Of a stretch of DNA of 64,000 nucleotides, positions 27,667 through 39,793 are shown piece after piece (the first letter of the stretch is position 1; each line of letters opens with the position of its first letter). Made by a program: the position numbers and the translations under genes. The DNA lies in contig NW_004086894.1 of the NCBI RefSeq assembly GCF_000220395.1, positions 36,437 through 100,436 of the forward strand, read 5' to 3'. This DNA comes from Ichthyophthirius multifiliis. Taxonomy: Eukaryota; Ciliophora; Oligohymenophorea; Hymenostomatida. Under the pieces are notes generated by a model that was given only the letters and a program-made list of their open reading frames with translations, was not told the origin of the DNA and ran no database searches.

Positions 27667-30600
27667 CTATTTTGAATTTCTATTTATTAATTATTATAAT
27701 CCATCTGAATTTATTAATTATATTGCTATTAATTTTAAGTATATTTTTATTCATTTTAATTTTATTACTATTTTTAAAAGCAATTATATTATATATTTTA
27801 AAAAATTTCTTTTTATTAATACATTTGCCTATCAATTTTTTAATTTTACAAAATTTGTTATTATTAACTTTAATATTATATATTTTACTATTACTAATTA
27901 TACTATAATTTTTTTATAATTATTAATTTTATATTTAATTATAAGCTATTACATTATTCTACATTTAATCTTAAATTTTAAAATCATATATATTATTTTA
28001 TATTCCAATAATATTATTTAAATTATTATTTTAATTTATGTTATTATTAATATATATTTTCTTCTATCTGTAATATTTGCATTTTTTTATTCATTTTCTT
28101 CACTTTCATCATTTAACTTAGAATTATATTTAATACTTACATTATTATCTTCAATCCTTTTCCTTTCATTATTAGAATTTCTTGTTTACTATTATTCTTT
28201 AAAACTCTAAAACGGTCTAGGACTAATTTAATTTAAATTTTATGAACTTAATACAGTAGAATCTCCTTTTTTTTAAAAAAAAAAAAAAAATTGAAAACAT
28301 ATTTCTTAAAAAAATAATACTAGTATTAAAAGTTGAATGTGATTTATGAGGAGTATTATTATGTTTTACTTAAAATGTAGCGTGCTTAATTTACCTTTAA
28401 TATTTATGATTATTATTTAGATTTTCTTAATCAATTGAATTTGATTGTGTTTCTTATACATTTTCATTATTTTCGGCTTTTTCATCATTATTAAATGTAA
28501 AAACATCTGCAATAATATCAAATAAGTTTTTAGATTTAGATTTTTATAATCCTTTTTTTTGTTATATATTACATAATTAACATTCTTTTGTATTATGGTC
28601 TTTAATATTAATATTTTTGGCCTATAAAATATCATGAATTTAAAAAAAACCATTTTCAATAATGCTTATATAAGGAAATTCTTTTTCTAAAAAAATATTT
28701 AAAAACTCTTCCAAAATTCGGTTTTCAATTTAGTTTTTTTCTAAATTATTATTTTGAATTGTTTTATATTAAGTAACCAAAAAACATATTCTTATTTAAT
28801 TTTTTTTATATTTAAAATATTATATAATTTTAAAGCATTTTCTCTAATTTATTGTTAATTTTCATTATTTATTATTATTATATTTTGCTAAAAAACACCT
28901 TAATTTTTTATATTTTTTCTTAAATCTATTATTTATAAACTTAAGTTTTAAACTCTTAAACTTTTCTTTATGTTTATTAATTATTCTAATTATTAATTTT
29001 CTTTTAAAAAGCATTTAATTTCATTTAAATTTTCTCTTTTTGTTTTACAAAAGTCACAATATTTTTAATAAATATTTATTTTAGTTTCTTTTTTTTTTTT
29101 TTTTTTAAATAAAAATTAAAACGTTAATATCATTTACATTAATTTAATTCGAAAAATTCGTTTTAATAATTTATTTTTAAAAAGTTAAATAATTATTCAT
29201 TCGAAAAGCAATATAAATTAGGACAATGAAACTAATTAGGCATTAAATTATTTAGAATTTCTAAAGGATGAATACTTAAAATTTAAACTTATTCAAGTTA
29301 TTATGAATAAAACTTCATTTTTTAAACAAACTATTAAGGGTTTTCATTATATTACACCCTATCAAATAAATTCATGCTATAAATTTTTGAATAAAATGAT
29401 AAAGGAGTATTCATTTTTATTTATAAAGACCTAATTTATATATATATATATATATTTATATTTTTTATTTAAATGAAAAAATAAATAATTTACAAATTAT
29501 ACACATTTCTTAATTCATCAAAACTTTAAATTGTTAATTTTGTAAGTTTTTAAGGTAATAAAATAGGATCGTTTGATATTAAATTTTCTTTATTTATTTA
29601 TAATATAGCCAATGAAAAATAAAATATAAAATTTGTATCATTTTCTATAATATATATTTCCCAAAAACAATATAATAATTCTAAACTAAATTTACTATTT
29701 ATTATATTAAAAAAAATATATATATATAAATATATAAATATATAATTATATATATATTTATATATATATGTATATATATATATATATTTATATATTCAAT
29801 TTTTGTTTTTTATCTTATTTTTTTTACTTAGCAAATAAAGTTAAAAACCATGAAGTTGCATATAATTCTGGAGTTATATAATTATTATTTAAATAAAAAT
29901 ATAATTAGGGATCATGATATTTCATTAATATTTAAAATAAATAAAAATAGCATTATAATGAATTAAAATCCTATTTTTATTTATAACATAAATTAATAAA
30001 TTTATTTAATTTAAATATACTTCATCATAATACAAATTCGGAATAAATTTATCCATAAAAATTTAAAAATAATTGTAAATAGTACTAATTTAAATTGTAT
30101 TCGTTTTCATTAAAAAAACAAAAGGACATGCAACTTCATTTAATCCTTATTTATATGATATTTTTTTATGTTTGCAATAAAAAGTTAATATCATTTCCAA
30201 TTTTTCCCTTAATTCATCATCAAACTATTAAGGTCTTGTCCTAATTACATCTGCTTTTATGACTCTTTTTTTATAAAAATAAATATATAAATTAAACCAT
30301 AAAATTAATTATTTTATATTAAACCTTTAATTTGATAATAAATTATCATTTAAACAATTTAATAAATAATTATCATTTTTTATAATATCTTTTTATTATT
30401 CATATGTTTTTAATAAAATCTTTATTTTATTTTTTTCAAATATTATTCAATAAAATAATTTAAAATAAAAATAATGGTATTAATTACATCCCAATAAAAG
30501 GACCTTTATTGCAAATTATATTAATTTATTATTTTAAGTTTTTCATTACTGTCTAAATCAAATAAAATTATTTTTGTAAATAAAATAATTTTAAAAAATT

Positions 30601-30758
30601 AGCAAATAAATGTAAATTTAATAACATTATTACTTATATTTATATATTTTTATACTTTAAATTTATTTTGTTTATTAATTATTTAATACTGAATTATTTT
30701 GATTTCCCTATTTTTCATATTATACATTTGATGTACTAATACATTCAAGTTTTTTCAT
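26373..30758 (-). CDS. TBC-domain Rab GTPase-activating protein with Gln/Asn-rich tail
   Basis: Multi-exon protein beginning MKKLECISTSNVQ. The TBC domain runs from about 30560 to 29200: SFYWD, then KADVIRTRP with the arginine finger of IxxDxxR, YKQGLNE with the glutamine finger of YxQG, and LYATSWFLTLFAK. Both catalytic residues are present, so GAP activity is plausible. Further C-terminal are Cys pairs (HCPNLYC, KYCDFC), a long Gln/Asn-rich region and the terminal segment KVTLKVYGQENAI. Many GT-AG introns with TA repeats interrupt it, one near 29131-29082 joining YQNEFFELNQ to KYCDFC. An A7 run near 28735-28741 breaks frame by one missing base. Exons between 28100 and 27700 are uncertain. 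The stop is TGA at 26375-26373. The Rab partner is unknown. Confidence 0.8.
27614..27666 (-). repeat. (ATT)n repeat, read as a poly-Gln run
   Basis: About 17 ATT units on the plus strand inside the TBC gene. In the frame that links flanking coding sequence (IEIQNR before, MYFLKQQQSNQK after) the minus strand reads TAA repeatedly, so it encodes polyglutamine. Confidence 0.7.
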
Positions 30759-31159
30759 TTAATTTAAATATTCTAAATAATTAAAAAAAAAATTTCGTTT
30801 TAATTTTAAAAGAAAAAAAAAAAATTACTATAATTTTAAAAATATATACTTATTTATATATTTAATTATTTATTTATTTATTTAAATTTTAGAAAAAATT
30901 ATTTGAAAAAAACATATATATATTATAAATACCCTTTTAAAATAATATTTATCAAACATTTATTGTAACTATAATAATTCTTTTTTTTAATAAAAAATAT
31001 TAAGAACTTTTATAATAATTTTATCAAAATAATAATCAATTTTGTTATATGTGATTTATTTATATAAAAAAAAAAATATAATTATCTTAAATATTTTAAT
31101 GCGTATTAAAATCATTTTTTACTTATAGAAAAAATAAATATATATATATATATATATTT
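30759..31159. other. Intergenic A/T-rich spacer
   Basis: Homopolymers and TA tracts upstream of the TBC gene, ending in a TA repeat (about 31138-31158) next to the candidate RNA. No coding frame seen. Confidence 0.5.
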
Positions 31160-31266
31160 GATACGGAAGGAGAATTTACTCTTATGACGGACTAATTATG
31201 TGTCCATAATATCTCATGATGCGAAATTAAAAGTGCGCGGATAAAAGATATTGTATATTTTTTAGA
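31160..31266 (+). ncRNA. Candidate structured RNA gene (GC-rich island)
   Basis: A block of about 105 bases is clearly richer in G and C than the 700 bases on either side, and no frame through it reads as protein. It can fold. A short stem pairs GAG with CTC around AATTTA. A second pairs GGAC with GTCC around a 9-base loop, with TTAT and ATAA extending it. GATAC at the start can pair with GTAT at the end. A run of six T follows at 31258-31263, as for a polymerase III stop. It carries ATGATG, close to a C box, but no clear D box. I do not recognise it as U-snRNA, 7SL, tRNA or telomerase RNA. Confidence 0.4.
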
Positions 31267-31967
31267 TAGCTAATACCAAGTTTACTTTATACTTTATATA
31301 ATTCGATTTATTAAAGTTAAAATTAATAATATATTAAAAGAAATATAAGAAATGTTATTTAATAAATATAAAAATTATAATTATTTCAATATAGTATATT
31401 AATAATAATCTTTTTTGAAATTAAACAAACATCTTATTATTTTTATAAAATAATTTTAAATACAATCTATTATAATTTTTAAAAAGTTTTTTAAAAGAAA
31501 ATACTCATTAAAAAAATTTTGTTATAAATTATATACAAATTTATAAAAGTGTTTTTTAATAAAATTTGTATTTAATAATAATTTTATTATAAAATTTATT
31601 TTTTCGTTTTTTTAAATAAAATATTAATCTATTAAATTGTTTGTTTTTTTTTTTTTTTTTCAATCATTATTTTTTTGAAAAATTTTCAATTTATAAAAAT
31701 TTAATATATTATTTATTTGAATATCGTATTATTATTTTATTTTAATGAAAATATTGAACTAAATAATTCATACTATATTTTAAAATTAGTAATTAATTTA
31801 ATTAAAATAGGGAATTTAAAAATATTATATATAATATTAATTTTATTTTAAATAACAAAAAAAAATAAAAAAAATAACAAAATTAAAAAAAAAAAAATTA
31901 AATAAAAAAATAATAATTTTCATAAATAAAAAATAAATACTTAAAACTAAAATCATCTTAAATCAAA
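31267..31967. other. Intergenic A/T-rich spacer
   Basis: A and T homopolymers, including a long T run at about 31646-31660, upstream of the HEAT-repeat gene. No coding frame seen. Confidence 0.5.
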
Positions 31968-34900
31968 ATGGATCATTATATAGATATTGGTATTATGGAA
32001 AAAGATTGTTTAGATTATTTTTATTAACCAAAAGTATAAAAAAATTAAAAAAAAAAAAAACTAATTATCTTAAAAAAAAAAAAAAAAAATTTGAAAAAAA
32101 ATTTGAAAAAAAAAAAAAAAAAAAAATTTTTCTTTAAAAAAAAAAAAAAAAAAAAAATTAAAAAAATAAAGACTGATGAAGAGATTAAAAAGTATACACT
32201 CAATGATAGTTTATCAGAATTTTAAAAAATAAAATACATACTATAATAAGGAGATTTGATATAAAAATTAGCGGTATATAGGTAGCTTCCAAATTTAATA
32301 TAAGAAAGATAAAATGAAGAAGAATTACTTTCAACAGTGGCAGTAATAAAGCATAAAGCTTACTAGAATATTTTATAATTTATAAAAATAATATTTAAAT
32401 TTTTTAAATAATTATAAATAGAAATAATTAGAAAGTTAAGTATATTTAATATAGATTGAAGCAGGTTATTCTTTCTTATTAATGATAAGTGAGAAAGTAA
32501 AATAAAACGAATACTATAAATTTAAAATAATATAAATACGTATATATTAATTTATTTATTTATTTTTTTTTAAAAAAAAAAACATTAAATTAAAAAGAAA
32601 ACTGATAATTTTAAATAAACAGAATTTTTATGTGATATTTTTTAATTATCCTTAAATATTTTGAAAATATAAAACTATTAAGTAATAAATATATGGATTT
32701 AAATCCTGGAATAACTCCTATAAGAAATTCCTTTTAAAAATATTCATAAAAAACTTGTCAAAGAGATATTTGAACTATCAAGTATTTCTTCATCTACAAT
32801 AAATAAATATGCCTCTATGAAAATAATATCTAAATCTCTTTAATATCTGAAAAACGATATCGATGATGACTTATTAGATACTATAAAATTATTTAGTTAA
32901 GTAAATGACGTAGAAATTAAAAGGCCTATAGTTTAAGAAGTTTGGCCTTAATTATTTTAATATGTAGATAAAGTTTCATAAGATAAAGAATGGTTAAATT
33001 TTGTAAAAAAAATAAAAAAAATAATAAATATTTATAATACAAAATAATAATAATAATAATATAGATATAGGAAATAATAAAAAGTGAAAATATAAACAAG
33101 GAAACAAAAATAAATTCAATAAATGCATTAGGATAAATAATTTAATATTTACCTTAAGAAGTTAAGACTAACTAAATTTAAAATTTATTCCTTTATTTAA
33201 TATAATAAAAAGAACTAGAAATAATATAGGCAGTATCTTTTTAAATAGGTCCAATATTATATCATGTAAAATATATAAGAAAAAAAAAAAAAAAAAAAAA
33301 AAAAATAGTTGAATATATAAGAATTAACCAAAAATCAATAAGTCTTTACATTTATTTTCGATTAATTATAAAATGAATGTGAAGAATCTCGAAAAAGCAT
33401 CATATATAATTTACCTTATATAATATAATTATTTGATAAAAAATAAAAAGAAAAAATTCTTAAATAATACATTCATATTTTATTAAATGACCTCGAATTA
33501 TTTGTACGAATCTAAAGCATTAAAGTATTTTTTGAAATATTCAAATACTTCAATATAGAAGAAAGTATATAAAATCTTTCTTTTGCCCTAATATAATTAA
33601 TTCAAGACCCCTATGTTGAAATATAATTAGAGATTACTTAAAAAGTATCCCAATTTATTGAATTATATGAAAAAAACAATAAAATGGTATAAATTATTGA
33701 AACTTTGACTGCAATTTTAGTTTGTGTAGAATTAAATTTAAAATCTCCGTATTGGAGAGTAGTGGAAAAAATGCTTTCTTGCTTAGAAAAAGTCCAGCCA
33801 GTGTTCTATTGTCATATTTTTAGTTCCTAATATAGTTAGATATTATTTTAATGTATTGAGGAGTGTAATTTTAGTGTAAAAAAATTGACTGCGACTCATT
33901 TAATAAATTTAATATATTTAAATAAAATATAAAAATAAATAAAGGAATAATATTTCTAATAAATAAATAATAAAATATACTAATCTTAAAAATATTAATT
34001 AAGGATTATTTATCTGGAAATTTTCAGCATTTGTACAGAAAAATTTTCGAAAAGCTTCCTCAAATAATACATGCTTTTTAACTGTTTAGAATTATAAAAT
34101 GATAAAGTAAATAATGTAAGGAGAAAATTAGCTTCTATATTAAATAAAATAAGGTTTATTATATAAAACGATGATACAAATACTATTTAACTTTTCGATA
34201 GTGCGGTTATGAAGCTTGCTTTTGATAGAGATCCTGAAACAGCCAAAATCGCATAAGAATAATAAAGTAATTTAAAAGATAATTAATCTTCATTGTATTA
34301 TATTTCTGATATTGATGATGATGAAAATAGTAAATGTAATGGAGATTAGAGTAATTTTTTATATCGATTTTTTTATTTTATATTTTTTTAGTTAATTATC
34401 ATGAATTTTTTTTTATGTTTTTTTATTTTTATATTTTTTACTTTAGGTAATTTTAAAAATTAATCAAATTAAACTTTTAAAAATTAAAAAGCTTTTTCAT
34501 ATAGTATTATTAAATAAGTAATATCAATATCATTTTTTAATTATTTTTAAATAATATATTTATATTTTATTAAGTAAAATAGTAAAATTAAAACAAGATT
34601 TTTTCAAGCTTTAAGTAAAAACTCAATAACACCTAATAATTTAAATTAATAAGCTTCAAATAGTTAATTTTCAAATAGTAAATTACCTCCACTTCAATTA
34701 AAATAAAAAAGTAAATCTAATGAAGAAAATATAAAAAAAGATATATCATAAAGAATAAATAATTAATAAAGTTTCACTAATTAGATTTAAAAGTACATTT
34801 GTTAATTTTTTATTTTATTTATTTTTTATTTTTTGTAGAGAAAAATAAAAATTATTAAATTTTGAAAGTAGTAAAAATTATAGAATAAAAATAAAGAAAT

Positions 34901-35008
34901 ATAGTATTTAAGAAAGGAAAAGCTGATTATTAAAATAGAATTTAAGTAACAAAAAAAATTTTATCTTTAAAAACTAAAAATATAAATAAATTATTATTTA
35001 TTTTTTGA
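31968..35008 (+). CDS. HEAT-repeat protein, PP4 regulatory subunit 4-like
   Basis: About 800 residues over several exons, starting MDHYIDIGIMEKD. The body is pairs of amphipathic helices of HEAT type, for example DPYVEIQLEITQKVSQFIE and DDLLDTIKLFSQVNDVEIK. The early segment GDLIQKLAVYRQLPNLIQ resembles the start of the PPP4R4/PPP4R1 scaffold family, which binds protein phosphatase 4. The C-terminal 150 residues are Ser/Asn-rich and basic (NSKLPPLQLKQKSKSNEEN). Intron 1 (32034-32171) is almost pure A. The last intron, near 34800-34837, joins in phase 1. Stop is TGA 35006-35008. Family assignment rests on repeat pattern and that early segment, so another HEAT scaffold is possible. Confidence 0.6.
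32034..32171 (+). repeat. Poly-A-rich intron 1 of the HEAT gene
   Basis: A 138-base GT-AG intron made mostly of A runs of up to about 23 bases, with two short TTTG interruptions. The exon on each side joins in phase 0. The run lengths are likely to be inexact in the assembly. Confidence 0.75.
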
Positions 35009-35477
35009 ACTTATAATAAATATATAAATAAAGTAAATATTTTAATAATATATATTTAAAAAATATTAAAAATAAATAATTTATGTACTTTATATTTAAT
35101 TTCTAATAAAAACACATAATTTATTTTTATATCTAAAAAAATTAAAAAAAAAAAAATCTTCTTTTTCCAATATATAATAAACATTTTATTTAATAAAAAA
35201 ATATTCTTTTTAAAGATTTTTTTAAATTAATTTTTATAAAATTTTTTTTTTTTTTTTTTTTTTTTTGCTTGAAAATTTTTTAATTTATCTTATTATTATT
35301 ATTTTTTTTAAAACAAAAAAAAATATAACAATTATTAAAAAAATAATATTTTTTTAAAGAGAAATAAATATCTATTACTATATATATACAAATAATAATA
35401 TAAACATATTTTAATTTAAAATACTATTTCTTAATTTCATAAATTATATTAAATTTTTTATTTTTATTTTTAAATAA
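35009..35477. other. Convergent intergenic spacer
   Basis: Spacer between two 3' ends with T22-like and A runs. No coding frame seen. Confidence 0.5.
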
Positions 35478-35858
35478 TCATTCAATCAAAAATTTAATCC
35501 TTCCTAAATTATTTCCACAATATTAACAAATATGGACTGTATCTTTTGAATCATTTATCATACACGGAATTAAACAACAACCCATCCATAATCCAAATGC
35601 AACTATTATTCCGCCAACAATATAAGAGCCAACTCCACTTTCATAAAGTATTTTACTTTCAATATATGCATTGCATTTATCACAAAATAAAATCTAATTT
35701 TCTCTTGATATTTCTTATTTAATAAAAATAATTTCCTATATCAATGTATTTATTAATTATAATAAAATTAATTATTAATAAAAAAATACATTTTGCTAAA
35801 ATGGTCTAAATGATTAGTTTCTAATCATTTAAATTTAACTTTAGGAAACAAAACTCAT
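35478..35858 (-). CDS. LITAF-domain membrane-associated protein
   Basis: A 108-residue protein in two exons, 35858-35790 and 35735-35478, with a 54-base intron joined in phase 0. The LITAF domain fills exon 2. CDKC supplies the first Cys pair; a hydrophobic, Gly-rich membrane-inserting segment (GSYIVGGIIVAFGLWMGCC) follows; then IPCM, KDTVH and CQYCGNNLG supply the second cluster. In this family (LITAF/CDIP1) the two knuckles form one zinc site at the cytosolic face of late endosomes or lysosomes, helping cargo sorting. The short N-terminal exon is Gln-rich and lacks the PPxY motifs of animal LITAF. Stop is TGA 35480-35478, right before a convergent spacer. Confidence 0.88.
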
Positions 35859-36485
35859 ATAATTATTTTTAATTTTTAACAATGTATTTTTAAATTAATA
35901 ATTTTTATTATGTATTGAAATAACTAAAAATAAGTTGATTCTTTAATATTTTAATTAAAAAAAGTTAATTATATTTTTATAATATGTTTATTTATTTAGT
36001 ACATAATTCTTATTTGACTTAGTTTATTTTAATTAATTTATGTAAATATAAATACTATACATTATTATTATAATTTTAACATGAAATAAAGAAAAATAAA
36101 TAATATATCATAAAATTGAGAGATTATCTATTAAATAAAATAGAGATTATTATAACAAATTATTTACTAAATTAACTATATTTTAAGTTTTCTTCATTAA
36201 ATATATTATAAAATTATATTAATATAAAATAATAATATTTCTTTATTAGTAAAAAATAAATTAAATATTAATATTTTTGTTTATTTTTAAAAAAATAATA
36301 ATAAAAAATTAGAAATATTAATATTGTTTTAACAAAAAATAAAAATATATTTTAAAAATATAATAATATTTATTTTAAAAAATAATATATATTTTAAGAA
36401 ATAAAAACCATTAAAAAAATATAAACCGATTTCTTTTTAGAAACTTCATAATGTATTTAAAAATTTTTTTTAATTATTTTATTAA
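35859..36485. other. Intergenic A/T-rich stretch
   Basis: Upstream of the LITAF gene; TA and ATT tracts only. No gene seen. Confidence 0.5.
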
Positions 36486-36715
36486 AAAGTAAAATAATTT
36501 TGGACAAAAGAAGAAGAAAAAGTAGAAGAATACGGACTTAATTATATTTATATCTAACTATCTATCTAAGAAAATAAAATAAATAAGAGAAATACATTTA
36601 AATAATTTATACCTAAAAATAAATAAAAGTGAATGGAATGCTGAAGAACAACAAATGACAAGAAAAAATATCAAAAGCCTTATAATTAATTAAAAGTATT
36701 TAAATAATAGATATT
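36486..36715 (+). pseudogene. Degenerate Myb-type DNA-binding domain
   Basis: Two Myb-repeat starts lie in this stretch. The first reads KQFWTKEEEKVEEYGLN and ends NTFKQFIPKNK, which matches the end of one Myb repeat before the next begins. The second reads KSEWNAEEQQMTRKNIKS. A one-base frame break with an in-frame TGA separates them at about 36625-36632. The middle of repeat one has lost its usual second Trp and spacing. No further exon or start is found, and the flanks are non-coding. I take it as a decayed Myb gene. A sequencing error plus unusual divergence is less likely. Confidence 0.55.
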
Positions 36716-37499
36716 AGATTATTATTAAAAATATATGTTATTATAAAATAAAAAAAAGTTAAATTAAATAAAAAATTAATAATGAGTCTTAAATGAATAT
36801 CATCATTTAATATTAATGAAAATAATTAATAAATAATAAAAAGACTAAAATTAAAAAATATAGTATATCTAAACTCTATTACAAAACAAAGCTAATAAAG
36901 CTTGAATTCTTCTTTATCTTATCATAGTGTTTTATTGAATACATTAAGCTAAATACAAATTTAATTATACTAAAAATTTAATATTTTTGAAAAATTCTAA
37001 AAATTTAACAATTTAAATTTAGAAAACAATAGATGATAAATTTATTAAATAATAATTTATTTTCGAATAAAACTACTAACATTCTTAAATAAGATATAAT
37101 AAATAAAGCTAAATTTAAGTTAACAAAAATGAACATTAAAATTTCTATAGTTTAAAATATAAATATATAATCTAATTATATATATATTAAAAATATAAAA
37201 ATATTTTAATGTAATTATATGTTTGTATTCAAAAAAAGTTTTATTATAAAAATTAAAAATTAATTACAAATTTTACTATATTTTAGAAATATTTTTAACA
37301 TATTTGATTAGAATAAAATAAATTAAATATTTATTTTAAAAAAATATACAATACATATATATATATATGTATATATTTATATATATATATATTTATTTTA
37401 ATTTAAACATTTATTTTATTTATATGTATATTTGTATATATATATTAAATTTTATATATATATTTATTATTTTTCATATTAATATATATCAATTTTTAT
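36716..37499. other. A/T-rich stretch, no clear gene
   Basis: Contains one weak plus-strand frame near 36870-36990 (LIKLEFFFILSQCFIEYIKL) without start or family, and TA repeats near 37360-37400. Not called as a gene. Confidence 0.4.
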
Positions 37500-38450
37500 A
37501 TTTTTTTTTTCATTAACTAATATATTTTCTCCATCCTCTAAAACTTCTTTCGATTAATATAATCTTTTTTTTATTTATTATGTTTTATAATATTTTAATT
37601 TATTATTATAATTTTTACTTTTCTAAACTAATTAATTATTTTTTCATAACTTATAATTTATTATTTTTTTATTTTTATTAAAATAATTATTAATAAACTT
37701 TTCTCATTATCATATAATTTCTTTATTTTTTGAATTCTTAAAATTATACTATGTTATTATAAGCAAAAATTTTTAAATGCTCAAAATATATTCTAATTAA
37801 TAATATAAAATAAAATAATTAATTGATATATTAATGTATATTTTAAAAGTTAATAACTTTAATAATTTAAAGTTATGAAACCAATTAGATTGTTCTTACA
37901 AAGTTATTTTTTTTCCTTAAAAGTTTATTTTATTATTTTTTATAAGATTTTTAATAGACTCGAAAAATTTCTTTAAAATTTTTAAGCGATAAAAATTTAA
38001 GACGGAATCTAATTTCATATAATGATATCTTATATCAGAAAATATATAAAAATATTTTCTTTTCTTTTATTTAATATAAAATTAAATATAATATTCGTTT
38101 TATTATAATTTTACTAATTTTATAGAATAAAATTAAATAGATTTTTACATATTTTGTATATTTTTTTTATTAAATCATTACCTGATAATTTATTTGCTTT
38201 TCTAATTTTTTTAATTATTTAATATTAAATATATTCCTTTAAATATTATTCCCTTTCCTTTTCTATTTATTTTTAATAATCTATTTGCTTTTATTATGCT
38301 CTTGTAATTATAATTTATTTTTGTCTAAAAAAATAAAATAAAATAAAAATTTAAATAAAACAAAATATACTTTTCTTTTAATTCCTATATTTTTTTTGCC
38401 TTTCAAAATTTTTTTTTCTTTATCCTCATTACTAATTTTTTATTAACTTT
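37500..38450 (-). CDS. Coding-like region, exons unresolved
   Basis: Minus-strand segments here read like ciliate protein rather than random A/T sequence, for example IKKLYDNEKS near 37720, QLQEHNKSKQII near 38300 and SNEDKEKKILKGKKN near 38420. Several GT-AG introns could link them, but two or three frames remain possible and no start was fixed. It may be a downstream part of the Asn-rich gene at 38459-39793 if that gene's TGA is a frame error, or a separate basic coiled-coil protein. No family recognised. Confidence 0.3.
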
Positions 38451-38458
38451 GTTTTAAG

Positions 38459-39793
38459 TCATTTTTATAAAAATTTCACTATTTTAAACTATATTTTCAA
38501 TTCTTAAAAAATTTTATATTTAAACAGGTTATTCATAAACATTAACAAAAATATTTTAATTTTATTAAAATGATTTATTATTTTAATTAATTTATTTAGA
38601 ATTAATATTTTTACTATTGTATGGATTATAATATCCAAAGACTTCTATAATATTTCCTAATTTTTTTAATTTTTATTATTATATAATTAAAAACTTTATG
38701 AAGATAATTATTTTTTAGATTAATTTAAAAAATTATAATTATTATCATTAATATTATCATAAAAATTATTATTATTAAAATAACTATTATTATAGTAATT
38801 ATTATTATTATAATTATTATTATTATTACTATTATTATTATTATTATTATATTTATTATATCTATCAATATATATATTATTTATTTTTTCATATTTATTG
38901 TTAATATTATTTTTATTATAACATTTTTTATTTATAATTTTTGAATCATTTTAATTTTTTTTTATGAATTTAATTATTGTGATTATTTTATTTCATTTAA
39001 ATCATAACTATTATTTTTTTAAAACGAGCTTTTACTTTTCTATATTTTTAAATTTTCTTTTTCATTTGTCTTCTATATTACTTTTTCTTTTCCTTTTATT
39101 TTTTTTTTATATTCATTTTCATTTAGATTAATACATATTTTTAAATCTTCATTACTTGTTTATATTTTACATTATTCTAATATTTTTCTTATATCTAATA
39201 TATTATTTTTATGATATTCGCACATATTTTACTCTTTTTTATTTTCTGTCAACAAAATATCATCTATATTTATTTTTTGTTATTTTTTTATTTTTAAAAT
39301 AACATTTTTTTTCCAAAAATTCACCCATTTAGCAAAAAATAAATTTTATTACATATATTTATGGTGTTATAAAGCCATAAATTCGTTTTAATTATTTTAT
39401 TTAATAATTTATTGATTAAGCTAATTAGTTTTTAACACAAAATTAGTATTATTTTTCCAAATATAAAATGTTTTTTAATAATTTAATCCTTTTTAAATTT
39501 TTCCGCAGTATATTAATTATTTTTATATATAGTTTTTAATTATTTAAAGGCATAAATTTTCATTTCTTTACAATTTCTCGTTGAAATCTTATAAATTATA
39601 TATGTCAAATTAAAAATTCGAGAATTTATGTAGTATTTATATTTTTATATTTCTTATTTTTTTTATTATTTATTTGTATTTTTTATATTTGAATTATTGT
39701 TTTTTATTGTTTTTTATATTCTTATGACGAAGAAGAATCATTTTAACTATTTTATTATTCGTCACTACATTCTAATATTTAATAATTGTTCAT
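38459..39793 (-). CDS. Asn-rich protein with Trp-containing helical motifs, two homopolymer frame breaks
   Basis: Not firmly recognised. From MNNYQILECSDE (ATG 39793) the protein has basic helical segments spaced like Sfi1/centrin-binding repeats, such as KIYAFKQLKTIYKNNQ, TFYIWKNN and FFAKWVNFWKKN. A Lys/Glu-rich coiled-coil stretch and a long Asn/Tyr run follow. An A6 run at 39471-39476 and an A9 run near 38955-38963 each break frame by one missing base; sequence on both sides reads as protein. Stop is TGA 38461-38459. Coding-like sequence continues upstream to about 40020 (FNQNEDINNILQRKN), so the true start is probably further out. Sfi1-like is a guess from W spacing only. Confidence 0.5.
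38780..38860 (-). repeat. Interrupted (ATT)n repeat, read as poly-Asn
   Basis: ATT units with single-base interruptions on the plus strand. In the supported minus-strand frame they read AAT with a few TAT and AGT, giving an Asn run with Tyr and Ser. Confidence 0.65.

Noticed and set aside
27672-27908. Plus-strand Leu/Ile-rich open frame resembling membrane helices
   Set aside because: Reverse complement of the Gln/Asn-rich region of the TBC gene; Leu/Ile content is an artefact of reading TTA/ATT on the wrong strand.
29131-29139. Overlap of a TGA and an ATG suggesting two adjacent genes
   Set aside because: A GT-AG intron beginning at this point joins the two frames in phase, so they are one gene.
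29030-29480. Plus-strand frame antisense to the TBC gene
   Set aside because: The minus-strand reading joins cleanly through an intron to the TBC domain on one side and CDFC on the other, so the plus frame is a shadow.
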